From Ailurus styani (taxonomy: Eukaryota; Chordata; Mammalia; Carnivora; Ailuridae), in NCBI GenBank assembly GCA_002007465.1, contig LNAC01000230.1, positions 2,182,878-2,246,877 on the forward strand: DNA of 64,000 nucleotides. Reading direction: 5' to 3'. A model generated the notes under the pieces. That model was given only the letters and a program-made list of their open reading frames with translations, made no database searches and was not told the DNA's origin. Below, in pieces: positions 1-51,849 of the stretch. Made by a program: the position numbers and the translations under genes. Position 1 is the stretch's first letter; the number at the start of each line of letters is the position of its first letter.

Positions 1-480
1 CTCTTTCTTATTTCTTTTCAAATCTCCAGTGTCTTCCATAGTACCTAGCATTAGGAGAGTATGTATGCCTGCTGAATGTGAGATTGGGAAGGAATCGGAG
101 GCTGAGAACACAGTCTTCGAGCGAAGGTAGAGGAATCTTAAGTGTTTGAAGGCAAACGAGAACAGGGAATAAGTAGAGAAGCAGTTCATCTAGAGCATGC
201 AAGAGACGTGATTAAAACCACAGCCTTAGCTTTAAAAAGCTGGAAGGACAATTCTTTCTGAGTCTTGAAGGAAGCAGTAAAGGGTGGGTGTACATGGTAA
301 AGTCACTCAGCTCAGATGGCCCAACTCTAAGTAAGTCAGGAAGTTACAGGCCTTTGCTGCGAATGAGGTCCAGAAAGCGGAATCCAGAGCCTGAAGAAGG
401 ACTGGAAGAGTGTCGGTGGGAGTGTGCTGGTTGATCAATAAGAGATGAAGAGATCCTGTGCTATACACTCAGGCATTGTT

Positions 481-687
481 TTTTTTTTTTTAAAGATTTT
501 ATTTATTCATTTGACACAGAGAGAGAGATTACAAGTAGGTAGAGAGGCAGGCAGAGAGAGAGAGGAGAGAGGAGGAAGCAGGCTCCCTGCTGAGCAGGGA
601 GCCTGATGTGGGCCTCGATCCCAGGACCCTGGGATCATGACCTGAGCCGAAGGCAGCGGCTTTAACCCACTGAGCCACCCAGGCGCC
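481..687 (-). mobile_element. Can-SINE, full length, 13-bp target duplication
   Basis: Minus-oriented tRNA-Lys-derived carnivore SINE: poly(T) and AAAGATTTTATTTATTC at the left, GCCACCCAGGCGCC at the right. Perfect flanking duplication CTCAGGCATTGTT at 468-480 and 688-700. A young insertion in the PHF6 5' flank. Confidence 0.93.
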
Positions 688-859
688 CTCAGGCATTGTT
701 AATAGCATATTATCGCAATCTGACTCTTTCCTGTAGCCCTTGAAATAACAGGCTGCATCTATCAGTCATGCTAATTGAAACTGCCTAGCAGACCTGGGGC
801 CTGAAACTCACTAGGGCTGCTGAGCTCTTCCTCTCTGGAACATTTCCTGCACTTCCTTT

Positions 860-1195
860 CCACTTCTTAAGGCACGTGCTACAGTCCATCTCCTATCACA
901 GCCATTTGGTTTTTTCCTTGTTATATGGTAAATAGTTGAGGGCAAAGGCTGTGTCTTATTCACCGTTGTGTTGTACCCTTCACATAGCGCTTTGAACGTG
1001 ATAGGTGGCAAATGGCTGAACCAGGCACACGCCTTTCTATAGCATTTATCTCACCAGAATGTGTTTGTTTGCTTCTTTGTCTCCGTTTGTAGACCATGGA
1101 CTTGAGGTTAGGGATTGAGTTCATCTGTGTCTCTTTTGTGTTTGGAATTTAGTAGTTTCGCAGATGTTTATTGAATCAAATCGTTGAAATGAGTG
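860..1195 (+). repeat. Two L2 3'-end fragments
   Basis: Near 935-1012 the pattern GAGGGCAAAGGCTGTGTCTT, then ACATAGCGCTTTGAACG, is the diverged L2 3' end. A second copy runs 1075-1195 and ends with GATGTTTATTGAATCAAAT. Both are ancient and CpG-decayed. Confidence 0.5.
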
Positions 1196-1696
1196 CATAG
1201 ATGAAAGAACGATAGCAAAATGCGGGGATTCGGTGGGGGGGGGGATCTAGAAAGAGGACACAGTGCACAGGCACTACATTTTGTCACTTTCCACATGTTC
1301 TGGATCTTATGTAAATTGCCAGCCTCTTCCTTTCACCGTAGAGGGCCTGAGTAAAAGGGCTAAGGGTCCCGAGCAGCTAAATGACTGCTTTGTCCAACCT
1401 TATTTGATACCTGTTTGTACTGGATACAGCGTTACATGAACATGGTCACTGTTTCTTTAGGATTACAATTTAAGGTTGACATTGCAGGGAAGAATAAAAA
1501 GAATGATGATACAGCATCGTAACAGCCTTGGATTGCAACAATGTAAATCCACCACGCCCCCACCCCTTACAGGGAAAATAGCCACATGAAAGACATCTTT
1601 AAATTTTTACCGGTTTGTTACGACTTTTTTTCCCCCCAAACCACTGGCTTTTAGTCCGTGAGTGTAGGAGAAAATAACAAAAGCTGACCCTCACAA

Positions 1697-1905
1697 AGGG
1701 CATACTATGTGCCCAAGTGTTATTCTACGTGATTTACATGTATTAACTCATTTCTCCTAACAGCTCTATGAGACGGATACCATTGTGATCTCCATTTTGG
1801 ACGTGCTGAAACTGAGGGACTGAGAGGTAATGCAACGTGCTCAAGGTCACAGAACCAGAAGTGGGGGAGCTGGGATTCAAACCCAAGCAGTCGGGCTCCA
1901 TACAT
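1697..1905 (-). repeat. MIR SINE, minus
   Basis: Contains CATACTATGTGCC at the left, ACATGTATTAACTCATTT in the core, and GCTGGGATTCAAACCCAAGC at the right: the MIR consensus in reverse complement. Confidence 0.8.
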
Positions 1906-1990
1906 CAAAGAGGAAAGCGCTCGGTTAGCTGTCGCGTTTACCTGTGTTGAGTTACAAAGAAAATCACTTATCTTTTTCTGATTATGATAA

Positions 1991-2210
1991 TCTCCGCATT
2001 TATAGAGGGCCTGTTGTATGCCAGGGACGCTCATACACGCTTAACTCGCATTATCTCATTTCTTCTTGACAATAAATCCGTGAGATCCTGTTTTTAATCC
2101 CCATCTTAAAGCCAAAAAAAAAAAAAAAACCCACAACAACAAAAAAATCTTTCGGGTACAGAGATGAAAACGATTCGCCCGAGGACCGAAATCCAGGCCG
2201 ACTGACAGCG
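1991..2210 (-). repeat. MIR fragment, minus, with A-rich insertion
   Basis: TTTATAGAGGGCCTGTTGTATGCC followed by ACTCGCATTATCTCATTT resembles reverse MIR. The later half is broken by an A-rich tract at about 2113-2147. It abuts the CpG island. Confidence 0.6.
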
Positions 2211-2479
2211 CTACGAGCTTCTCAGTCTCTCCTGGCAGTAAAATGAGAGAACGGAGGACCTCAAAGGGATGCCACGAGAGTACAATGAAATAATGGATGT
2301 GAAAAGGCCTCGGCGAACAAGTGCAAGGGATCGGGCCTACCCAGTTGAATCACTTGAAAACTGGCTACCCAGGGCCCCTGCCCGGTGGTTTCCAGCCCCA
2401 ACCCTGCCTCTTGTTCGTCGGACCCACAGCGATATCTTTGAACCTCTTTCTCTATCTCCTCGGAGCCTGCCCCCAAACA

Positions 2480-3090
2480 CTTGGCTGAGCGGCGGACCGG
2501 AGAATAGAAGGTACGCGCGCGCGAGCAGGAGGCGGAGCTTGCCGCCCCGGTCCGTCCTGGGGGGCGGTGTCCACGCACGCGTCGTGGCTCTGCGGCTTCA
2601 TATGCCCAGCCGTGCAGCCAATCGGGGCCCGCGGCGCGCTCGAGACGTATTAACGCTGTGTTGAGCCGTTGCGTGCGAGGGGGGCGACGTAAGGGCGCTC
2701 CGCGAGCCCGTCTCCTCGAATGAAAGGAAACAACCTCCGGCGACAGAGCCCCGCTCCCAGGCGCTGCCGGAGAACCGACACCGACTTCTTTCTCTTTCCC
2801 CTCATTGGCGCTTCCCCGCTGCCGTTCGCCTCTGGGCCCCGCCGGTGAGTCCCCCCGGTAGCTCGGGGCCCCCCATTCTCTGCCGGGCGGGAGAAGACAA
2901 GGAGGATGGCGGTGGCCAGGCCGCCGCCCCTGCCCGTTGTTAAGGGGGACTCTTGGTGGTCTCGCTTTATTGTCAGGGACCCCCGAAGCGCCGCTCGTTG
3001 AAGGCGCTCGGCGAAGAGGCTGCCGAGCAAAGTGCTTTGGGGGAGCTAAGGGAGAGGTTAGGCTTAAGCCTAGACTTCGGGGGAGGGGGC
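2480..3090 (+). promoter_or_regulatory. PHF6: CpG-island promoter of PHF6
   Basis: Dense CpG, for example at 2511-2520, 2571-2582, 2627-2645 and 2680-2706, contrasts sharply with the CpG-poor surroundings. A CCAAT box lies at 2618-2622, GC-box-like GGGGCGG/GGCGGAG motifs occur near 2531 and 2560, and a CRE-like GACGTAAG sits near 2686. No TATA box precedes the likely start. This is the housekeeping-type promoter expected for a broadly expressed X-linked chromatin gene. The island continues past the exon 1 donor into intron 1. Boundaries are by eye. Confidence 0.85.
2650..2844 (+). other. PHF6: PHF6 exon 1 (5' UTR, noncoding)
   Basis: The 3' edge is set by a strong donor, GCCG|GTGAGT, at 2845-2850 inside the CpG island. 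This fits the known PHF6 structure of a noncoding first exon followed by an exon carrying the ATG. The 5' edge is only an estimate, placed 30-50 nt downstream of the CCAAT box because no TATA or clear initiator fixes it. The exon contains an ATG at 2720 that opens an upstream ORF (separate entry). The next exon starts at 6737. Confidence 0.65.
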
Positions 3091-6000
3091 GCAGCATTTA
3101 GGGAGGAAGAAATACTGGGAATTTTTAGTCTTTGCCATCGCTTAGGACATATTTGGGAAGGAGGGAGACTCCCAGTTGGGGAAGCTTAGGAGGAAGAATG
3201 GTTAGGATGGCGAGAGGGTTAGCTTTACGGAATGAGGAAAAAGTCTGGGGTGGGGGGAATTAGGGGCGAAACTGAGATCTGGAACGAAGACCGAGGGCGA
3301 ACTCCTGGGGAAGGAGGGTTAAAGAAAGTGGTGGGGTATCTCTCTGGATTCGGGAGGATTGGAGAAGGACGATTAGGGGATCCTGACTTGCCGACCGAAA
3401 GGACCTGCTAAAGTGTTTTAGGGGAAGATAGTTTTGCGAGTTGATCTAGCGCTTGATTAGTGGGAGGTCTCGGAGTCTGGTGTGTGTTGAGGAATAAATA
3501 ACGGGGAGAGGATCCGGTACGTTATGTGTACCATCCTTTATTATATGGGCGAAGAGCACGGCATTCTTTTGAAATTTGTTCGTTTCGATATCCTGCGTGA
3601 AAGTTGAAAAATCCTTTATTTTCGAAAAACGTTTTCTTTTCATCGGCTTACTACGTATTAGGTCTTATTCATACAGTTCAAATTCTTTCTTCCCCTTGGG
3701 TCTGAAACAACTGGAAAATTCCTTCAGTTTCCTTTTGAATAACCGCAAAAAGCAGTGCGAAGCATGTAATAATATCGTGCAACCAAATTCAGGTGCCCTT
3801 CCGGTTCATCTCTTACTCGTTTATTTCTCTCCGCTCTAACTTTCCTGACAGAAATACTGCTTCTTTGGGGATCACGTTTATATATTCTGAACTGCATATT
3901 TCAGCTTGATTGCGTGTGGAATTGTTTGATTTTCCGGAACTGCAGTTTTTGTTTTGTTTTGCTTTTCTGTGAAAATGGTCTTTCAGATACGAGACATTGA
4001 ATGAGCTCTCGACTTGGTTCTTGAATGCTCTCAGGTTATTTCTACCTTGGTTCTTTACAGCATCTTGTAAAATCAGGAACGCATTGATTGCTTCAGCCTA
4101 ACTAATCGAGCTTTTATATTTTGCCAGCTCTTTAAACGTTTTTCACGCCGATACCTTTGCTTTCTTATTTCTGCTTTATAACACTATCCATAACGTTCTG
4201 TTTCTTTTAAGGAAAAGGTTTCATTGTTGGGCGAAAGCATCAAAGTTTGATCTCTGCATGCGCTGAAAAACCTTTTAGACTGAAATTAAAAGGCCGTATT
4301 GCTGCGTGGATCATTATGAATCCCTTAATATTGGTCCTTGGAATGCCCTTATTCTCCCTAACTAGAGACCACAAATGAGACAGCATTAGATAAAAATCTG
4401 TATTTTTATGATAAAGACATTTTTGTTAGGAGTCATTGTTTCCGTGATGTTTCCCACTTCATGTTTTGCTAGGAGGCTGTAAAAAATTACCAAGATATGC
4501 ACAGATGCATTATTTGAATTTTTGTGGAAAAATCCATTTAGTCATTGTATATTGGGGAAAGTTTTTAATTGGCTTGATGCACTTTTTTGTGTTTCTGTTC
4601 ACTTTACCAATTTAAACTGATTAAGACACTAGAATATTTTTGAATGTAAAATAAAGCGTACCTTTTTTCTCTCTTAGATTTTTGGGTCTTTGATACCTGG
4701 AAAAGAAAAATTCTCAAAATTAGGAGAAATGTACCTGTTTATAAATTCAAAGAGGCAGAATTCAATACGGGTACAATTTGAGGGACACCGTTTTCAGGAT
4801 TAATTTCAAGAATAAAAAGTGCTTTTCTACTCCAGGGCTTTTTAAAAAATCTTAAACCGGTTTGATATTGTATGCTAGGATTGAACAGAAATTACATATT
4901 AAAGATGTCTGTACATATTAGATTCATAATGTGCCATCCTTTGAACTGGCCAAGGATGACCGGGAGAAATGCTGAATACATTACAGTGGTTTCAGAGTGC
5001 CTACTATTCGTTGCATAGTAGTAAAGAAAGCTAATTTAGAGCTCACATAGCAAATTTTGGTGCTATTTGTGAATTTTGGTGTTTTGCATGGTTAATTCTA
5101 AAGATTTTGGCAGCTATATTCTTGATAAAGCAACTGAACACATATTTGCCTGTACAAATGCAAACACACTTCCCCTTTTGTTCCTTTTGTTTCTCTGTTA
5201 ATGTCCTTTTTTTCTTTAATCCTAAAACTATTTGCTGCCTGTTTTCAATCAGTTTCATGGTTTATAGCCAGTGCTATGAATACAGTACTGTTGTAAAGTA
5301 TCCGATGCCATTTGGAAGACTGAGGTATTTAAAATTGTAGATAGCATTAGGAGTTTTTAAACCCATCAACGCAGAGACTGCCAAGGCCTAGGTATGAATT
5401 GATTAAAAAAAAAAAAGAAAAAAGAAAAGACCTGTTTCTTTGTGGCTTCACCTTAAATTTTAATTCCGTGTCTGCATTTTTATACTGTAAAACCCTGAAT
5501 GGTTTGCAGCTACCACCTTGCTGGCACCCAGCTGCTACTGTTCTTGTTGGGGAGTAAGTGCTTCTCAGAAAGCTATAACGTAGCATTAGTGAGTCCAGTT
5601 TTCAACATAGCATTATGAAAGTATTCGAGTATATAGAAAAATGGGAAGAATTTTGGTAAATTTTAAGACAAAAATTGGAGATGTTATTGATCGTGTTGTG
5701 TGTTGTAGCAGCCTGGATCCTGAACTGCTTAGTTTGGTCGATCTGGGAAAACTGCACAAGTCACATCACTGATTTTACACTTGTTTAGATTCTTAAGAAT
5801 CCATGTTGAGATTGAGGATCTAAATTTGACACCTATGTTAGAGCTTTTCTTCCCTTTTTTGTTCGACTCTGCTACCTGTAACTATAATTTGATGAGATTA
5901 AGGGTCTTTCAGAAAAATTTCCCTTCCTTTTATCCACTATTGCTAAATTAATGTGGAAGTTACTACGTTTAGAACACCACTGTCAGTTTGTAACTTTAAT

Positions 6001-6736
6001 TTGATAAGCAGGCTTGTGGACTAAGCCTCAGAGTCAGAAAATATAGTTTATTAAAATAAATAATTGGTTCCTAAAGTATGCTTTTTTGAATAGACTGTTA
6101 TAAGCTTAATTTTTCTTTACTCTAAAAAGGACTACAATAGCAAAAATTTGTTAAAGATGTATTCATGATTTTTTTTTACTTAAAAATAATTAAGATTTTT
6201 AAAATAAGTGTTCCAGAGTCACGGTTAAGTGCATTCATTTGTCTTTTGTTGGTTTATCAATATGTGAACTTTAAGGAATTGTGCAATTTTAGAATTCTGT
6301 TCACTCTGGGTATTGTGTCCTTCTCTTAGAAGTTTCTGCTCTGCTCTTAGATACATAATTCTTGGTTTCCTTGAAGAGGCATCCAGCTATACGTGAAAAA
6401 TATTTTATATTAATTATGTCAGCAGATGGTTGTTTTAGTATCACACATTGTACATTTTTTATCGATGCACACAGAAATCGTTTTAATTATTTCACATGTC
6501 CCCTAATTTGGGAGCAGTTTGATTTTCCTGAATTATTTCATTACCTTGTCTTTATGCATACGTTCACTTTTTTCATTACAGAGGCATTGTAGGTTTTAAT
6601 GTTAATTTGTCTATACTAAGTAGCCATTTAAAAATGCATACGTTAAAACTTAGGTTAAATATTAAATAACTTACATGACTGCAAACAGGTATTAAAGTGA
6701 AATTAACCATTTTGTTGCCCTTCTTATTCTCTGTAG

Positions 6737-6746
<10 letters not shown>
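2720..6746 (+). promoter_or_regulatory. Upstream ORF across exon 1-exon 2 junction
   Basis: The ATG at 2720-2722 is followed by 41 open codons to the donor at 2844. After splicing to 6737 the frame reads three more sense codons and stops at TGA 6744-6746, giving 44 residues and ending 36 nt before the PHF6 ATG. Its start context is weak (C at -3, A at +4), so leaky scanning is likely. The peptide is Arg/Pro-rich because of CpG-island composition, so any role would be translational control. The call depends on transcription starting upstream of 2720 and on use of the 2844 donor. Confidence 0.45.
2845..6736 (+). other. PHF6: PHF6 intron 1
   Basis: GT at 2845, AG at 6735-6736. The first 250 nt are still CpG-rich; the rest is AT-rich unique sequence. 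I recognised no Can-SINE, L1, MIR or L2 in it, which is unusual next to intron 3. A short A-rich tract lies at about 5404-5430. No open frame in it resembles a known protein. Confidence 0.7.
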
Positions 6747-46091
<39,345 letters not shown>

Positions 46092-46417
46092 GTATGAACG
46101 TTACTTATGTCGGATCTGTTGTCAGGATACAATATTCGCTGATAAATACATGTTGGAGTAATGGTATATGCAGTATGATTTTTTAATGCTATTATGTTTA
46201 GTTAAGCATGTTACTAGAATGCTAAAGGATTGTGTGGGCTTGCATAGTTTTTTTTTAACTAGCTGATTTTGTAACAGTAAAAACAAGCTATCCACTTTAT
46301 CAATAAGTGTAGTTGTACTGTCGAACCAATAAGATGTTCTCGCTCCTCAGTAACATTATATTTATTGTGTTCCCCCCAAGCATCATATTTTACAATTTTT
46401 TATCATCTTTTAAACAG
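46092..46417 (+). other. PHF6: PHF6 intron 10 (3' UTR intron, probably optional)
   Basis: Donor GTATGA at 46092, acceptor TTTTAAACAG ending at 46417; 326 nt. Both splicing and retention leave the protein unchanged. Because the junction falls directly after the stop codon, splicing should not trigger nonsense-mediated decay. Retention in some transcripts is known for human PHF6; for this species it is inferred. Confidence 0.7.
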
Positions 46418-49400
46418 GTTCATGGGACAGAGTTAGAAAACTGGGAATGAATAAGACATCCATAACTACTATTCTTTTTTCACTGTTTTCTAAAATCAAA
46501 AGGGGTTTGTAACTTTTTACTGCCCAACTCTTAGATCCTTCATTGAACTGCCTAAAAACGTCTTGTTTGTTTTATGAGCCTTCACTAGATGGCAGAATTT
46601 GACATGTTGGTTTTACGTAGCTGTAGTTTGCAGTTTCTGGGAAGCAATTGAAACACTATTAACCCTGTGTATAGTGTCAACAGTTAAAGCAGACATTGAA
46701 ATGAAGTAAGCTATATTTCTGGACTGAACAAAGTTCTACTGTTTAGAGTGTCTAAGTTTGTTTAGTGGATTCATACTCAAGGGAAAGCATAAGCAAATTT
46801 CACTTTACAGTGAAAACACGCCTCTGGTGGCAACACATGGGAATTTGTGATTTTTTTTTTTTTCACACTCAAGTAACGGAGGCTAGAAATGAAGAGAACC
46901 TTCTTTTTCTCTTGGCTTTGACAGCACATGCTAAAAATCTATTCCAAGAAGTGTGCTAAAGCTTTTCATTTCGTTCCTGTTAAAGTTGTTCTCACTGACC
47001 AGCATGCACTCGGGTGACTGGCGATTTTAAGTTGTGAGCTCCGGTGCTTATGCCAAAATTCCCTTGACAGTAAACCTCTTCTCTTATGTCCTACAAAGAG
47101 CTTCTAGCAAAATGATTGGATCCTTTCAAGTTTAAACTAAGATTTGGCAACAGCAAATTAAACCTCTTTAAGATTTAAAGGGTTACCACTCACGAAGGAC
47201 TTCAGCCACCATGTCTGAAACTGGTTCCTCTCAGGTGCCGTGTCGTGTGGAACACTTCATACATTGGCCCAAAGTACAGGAGGAGGTCTCATGTGCTGTT
47301 GGAATTTAAAAAAAACAGTCTGCATAAAACAGTATTTATTTTTCATTTTGTGACCACTATTTTTTAAAAAATTATTTAATACTCTTAATGTTTTCATGCA
47401 TTGCTTTGCTTATCTATTGACTAGGCTTTCGTGCCCTACGTTTTGTTTTTTGTTTTGTTTTGTTGTTGTTTTTTTCCTGGTAGGGCTTGGTGGCGTTTTC
47501 TTGACCATCAGAGTTGTTTATCGAAGCCTAAGAACCCAGCTGTTTAGAAAGGATGTTCACACTGGCATTTCTAGCTAGGGATATTTTTCTTCCACTCACC
47601 TGCTGAAGCACATTTATATATTTCTTTATGACAAAACCAAAAAACTTTAGTTGTGGTCTGCCTAATATCACCATAGCACCTCAATACCAACGGTAGGGAC
47701 TCTGATTTCCGAATTCTTTGTTAACCTACCACATTAAAGCAAATTAGTAAATAAGAAATAACATGTTAACTTGACTGCACATCATGATATTCTGCAGCTT
47801 ATGGAGAAGCATTTTTAAACTGTAACAGGTGGAAAATTACACTGTGCTTAATGACTGATTTTTTTAACTGCTAGTCCCTTCAGGTCACATTTGTCAAGTG
47901 TGTATTCACACAATCACTTAAATCAAGGGACTCAATGATTGCTTTATTTTAACCATCTTTTATTATTTTTAGAAGGAAACTAGCTTTAGTGGGGTTGCCC
48001 TATATGTTTTTCTCTTTTTGCTCTAAATATGCCATTGGGTTTTTTTGTGTGTGTATGTGATGAATTTTCAAAATTCACCGTGACTTGAAGTGCAACGACA
48101 GATCTAGATGTTTGTTTACCAAGCTATGTGACATGTGACTTTTCCAAAGGATCTGTATTTTATTTCCTTACAACAGCTTGAAACCTGTTATTTTAAAATC
48201 TTTGAATCACTGTGTCTTGATCATTTTTACATTGTGTGCCATAGACGTACCCATGGGACAATACAGCACCTTCATTTTTGGACAACTACTGTAATGATGT
48301 TTTTAGGAAAAATGGAAGGTGCCAGGGTAATAATAGTGGCCAGCCAATGATCATATCATAGACTTCCAATACTACAGCTGTCAGTCGATGAATTTGTTAT
48401 GGAATCATGTGTATAACTTTGTATGGGTGTCTTCAACCCTTTCTCTGCCACTAGCAACCAGAATAGCACTTTACCTTTTGGTTGGCTAGAGTAAGTGGCT
48501 GGCTACCTGTTTTTCTCACTGTGGTGTGATTGGCTAAACAGTTTTTCATTCAAAGTTGAAATGTAAACTGAAGTCACATGAAAAAATCACCTTTGGTTAT
48601 AAACCTCCAATACTTTGATTCTCCATCCATGTTTTCATCACATGCTGAGTAAAAAGTGCCTTACAATGTAAAAATTGTACAGTACTTATGTTCCCAAGTA
48701 GCGTCATCATCTTCTGGGTAGTAATTACATTGTGGTATGAATATTTAGAAAAATGGACCTCAGCAGTGTATTTACTGTTCATCTCTTAAGTCCTTAACTG
48801 TAGTTTTAATAAGCATGACATTATTTGATAAGTATATAACATGTACATCATTTCAAAAAATACCGCCATGGCTGTCTTTTATGCATATTTTAGCTTGAAA
48901 TTTTGGAGCGTCTTTTCTTTCCTTTTTTCCCCCCTTTTCTGTTTTGTTTTGTTTTCGTTATTGGTATTCAACAGTGTAATCTTTGCAAGCGTATATTGAA
49001 GATTATTCTGGAGCATTTATTGCCTTACCAGAACTGTTAGTAAGAAATGTTCTTTAGAGTAGAAAGATAGACTTGAGTTTCTATACTTTAATAAGAGCTC
49101 TTCGTTCCTGGGGGGAGGGGGGAGGGGGTGTGAATTTTACTTTCATCTCAATTTATTAAAAACCCACAACTGAACTACATTTTATTTCAAAGATCAGCAA
49201 TTTTAGAATTTCAGATAGTACTTGCTCAGGAGTACATGCTACTCAAGATATTAAGAGAATAACAAGCTATGTAGATCTACTGTTGAATCAGAATCTATGT
49301 ACTTGAACAAATGTGTGAATCTTAAATATCTCAAAGAAAAAGAAAAGTGTTCTAGAATGTTGTTGCTTTTTTGAAAAGCACTAAAGGTTAGGCCAAGGTA

Positions 49401-49607
49401 TACAGTTTTGTTCTAACAGACATTTAGGTTCATTGTAAAGATAAGGAATGCATTATGGGTCAAAATCAAACATTCCTCTCATGTTATGTATATTTTGTTC
49501 CTGTTATATTGGCTTTATTTTCAAAATTGTAGTTTGTAGTATTAGTTTCCTTTTATTGGTATCCTTGCATATACTATTCATTCAATAAATGAGTTACGAC
49601 TTTCACG
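46418..49607 (+). other. PHF6: PHF6 exon 11 (3' UTR)
   Basis: About 3.2 kb between the acceptor at 46417 and the cleavage region after AATAAA at 49584. AT-rich and free of SINE or L1, as expected for a long constrained UTR. With the 1.1-kb coding region it gives an mRNA near the known 4.5 kb. A CTCF-like motif lies at 46582-46595. A G-rich tract sits near 49110-49130 and T-rich GTTTT runs near 47450-47475. Open frames here (for example 48135-48350) are chance. Confidence 0.85.
46582..46595 (+). promoter_or_regulatory. CTCF-like core motif in 3' UTR exon
   Basis: TCACTAGATGGCAG is a close match to the CTCF core (CCASYAGRKGGCRS), with one mismatch at the first positions. No binding data are available from sequence, and such motifs also arise by chance. 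Confidence 0.35.
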
Positions 49608-49625
49608 TTTGTACGTCTTTTTTGT
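49584..49625 (+). terminator. PHF6: PHF6 poly(A) signal and cleavage region
   Basis: AATAAA at 49584-49589, followed within 20-40 nt by a G/T-rich tract (GTTTGTACGTCTTTTTTGTG). It is the only AATAAA I noticed in the 3' UTR. Cleavage is expected about 10-25 nt downstream of the hexamer, near 49600-49612. Confidence 0.85.
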
Positions 49626-50270
49626 GAGAGGGCGTAATGACGCTCATTCGCAGTGGCGATAGGATGGGACTCCCTTTAGTCTTCACTTCACTTCAAGATG
49701 AAACACCTCGTTGGTTTAGTAACTTGTCATGAAACAAGTATGAGAGAGAACAAAAGCGAATTCGAGTCCAGTTCAAGGTTTTGCAGCATGAAAGGTTTCA
49801 TCATGGAGCGAGAAACGGCAATCTTTCAGGTGCAGCAGAAGTGCCTTAAGACCTTGCTGCTTTCGTTATTAGTGTGATTCTGGGAGAACCTTGGCTTCAG
49901 CGGGGTCCTCTGGAACCTAGTTAGAAGGCCATTTTGAAAAACAACCCCAAATTCCCAGGGTGGTTTATCCGGTTGGTAGTAAGGGTGAGGACTGGTATCC
50001 TTGCGAAGGGCCTGCGTCATGGACGGCTGACTTCCAGGGCCGCGCTCATGCACTCAGTCGTGGCCAGGGCAGAAGTCAGTCTTCAGTTACTGGAATGTGC
50101 TAATTCCATACCAACAGGTCCTCACCTGCATTCCTACCTGAGAGGGAAAAAATTACGGAGCGGGTTCTCATTAACGCTGGAACGATGGGATGGGGTGACC
50201 GACTGCACACGTTCCCTAGTAGCGCTCAGGACGCGTGCGTGCGTGTGCGAGCGTGTGTGTTTTAGATCCA
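49625..50270. other. Unique downstream flank, CpG-enriched
   Basis: Just after the PHF6 poly(A) site; contains CpGs near 50004-50046 and a GCGTGCGTGCGTGTGCG tract at about 50232-50250. Frames here overlap on both strands and match nothing I know. No gene supported. Confidence 0.5.
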
Positions 50271-50289
50271 TTATTTAGTTTTGTTTTGG

Positions 50290-50428
50290 TTTAAAAAAAT
50301 TTTTTTAAGATTTTTATCTAAAAAAAAGAATTTTTTTTAAGTAATCCCTACACCTCGGTGGGACCCAAACTCACAACCCCAGGAATCAGGAGTCTTACAC
50401 TGTGTCCACTGAGCCAGCCGGGCATCCC
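50290..50428 (-). mobile_element. Short old Can-SINE variant, minus
   Basis: TTTTAAGTAATCCCTACACC, CCCAAACTCACAACCCC, ACTGAGCCAGCCGGGCATCC: the variant with a GTAATC-TACAC module. Possible imperfect duplication TTATTTAGTTTTGTTT / TTACTTAGTTTCGTTT at about 50271 and 50431. Confidence 0.75.
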
Positions 50429-50801
50429 TGTTACTTAGTTTCGTTTGTATTACCACAATAAAAATCTGGAGAAGGGGGATTCTGTGGTTTTCTTTAGCTA
50501 ATTGAAACTATTAACAGCTGAGGACTTTGGGGGGGGGGTCATTTTCTTTTTCCAGCTGCGGTCATCAGCAGTTGCTGAGGTCATTCTAACATATAAACCT
50601 GGTAGAATTTCCTAGGAAAATTCTATGGCCAGCAAAGGGCCGGTCCATCTTTTTAAGGGAAAACCCTCCTACTTTATATATCAGAGTCCTCAGCCATAGA
50701 GGCAATGCTGCTTTGTAGATCAACCAACGTTAACATAATTTTGCCTTGTTTAGATAATGAGGCATCTGGACATTAAGGACTTAAAGCAAAAATGCATTCT
50801 T

Positions 50802-50990
50802 GGGCACCTGGGTGGCTCAGTGGGTTAAAGCCTCTGCCTTCAGCTCAGGTCATGATCTCAGGGTCCTGGGATCGAGGCCTGCATCGGGGTCTCTGCTCAG
50901 CAGGGAGCCTGCTTCCTCCTCTCTGCCTGCCTCTCTGCCTACTGGTGATCTCTCTCTCTCTCTGTCAAATAAATAAATAAAAAATCTTTA
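50802..50990 (+). mobile_element. Can-SINE, plus, 14-bp target duplication
   Basis: GGGCACCTGGGTGGCTCAGT head, CTCTGCCTGCCTCTCTGCC, AAATAAATAAATAAAAAATC tail. Perfect duplication AAAAATGCATTCTT at 50788-50801 and 50991-51004. A young copy of the mustelid-like subtype. Confidence 0.94.
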
Positions 50991-51643
50991 AAAAATGCAT
51001 TCTTGATTTCTATCCAGTGGGTGGAAACTATAAAGTTACAAAAGTTAATGATAGCATTTAAAGTGTAACACTATAGCAGACATGTTCTGCACATGGTCAG
51101 TGTACGGAAGTCATTCAGACCTGGATCTTTGTCAAAAGATAGGAGGTCCATAAACACCCGAATTATGCCTGTGTCTCTACCTCTCTGTGGCTATAAATGT
51201 GTTTTTACGGTGCGGGTGGGGGCAGTGCCAGGGAGATAGGGAAGATGACGATGGCCAAAGAGCTAAACAGGTCTGCTATGTGAATGATAATGATCTCATA
51301 AACAGACTTACGTGGAAACAAAAATGCTCTTTGAAGGGGCAAACCTTTGAACTGGAACCTAAGAGTATATTCAAGTGAGCGTTAGGAGCAGGAAGATAGA
51401 AATAAACCGTACTCTAATATGACATTGGATTTAGAACTGCTGAGTTTCTACAAAGTGATTTGTACAAAAGGGTGAGGTGTTTTCTTTTTCTGAGTGTTTT
51501 TGTTTTAATCAGAGCTATTTACAGATTTTTTTCTTACTTATTGAAGTCATACATGGCTGTGTAAAGAACTGAAGTCCTGATCCCTGCTTGGAAACTTAAT
51601 GCTAAGAAGCCAGGCACCAAGGATCACATCTTGTATGGTGCCC

Positions 51644-51845
51644 TTTTTTTTCCTTAAAGATTTAATTGATTTATTTATGAGATCGAGAGTGAGAAAACAA
51701 GTGCACGAGAGGGGGTAGGGGAAGAGGGAGAAGGAGAAGCAGACTCCCCGCTGAGCAGGGAGCCCGAGAGAGCCAGGATCAGGAGCCAGAATCAGGACCG
51801 GAGCCAAAGGCAGACGCTTTGCGGAGTGAACCGCCCAGGCGCCCC
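51644..51845 (-). mobile_element. Can-SINE, minus, diverged
   Basis: TTTTTTTTCCTTAAAGATTT left end, CCCCGCTGAGCAGGGAGCCC, CCGCCCAGGCGCCCC right end. No clear target duplication. Confidence 0.85.
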
Positions 51846-51849
51846 TGCC

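Noticed and set aside
1223..1245. G-rich run that could form a quadruplex
   Set aside because: It is a single homopolymer run of Gs without the spaced G-tracts needed, and there is no gene context.
2261..3097. A 278-codon minus-strand open frame over the CpG island
   Set aside because: GC-rich sequence suppresses stop codons. The frame overlaps the PHF6 promoter and exon 1, is Arg/Pro/Gly-rich and has no domain. A second minus frame at 2650-3030 is the same effect.
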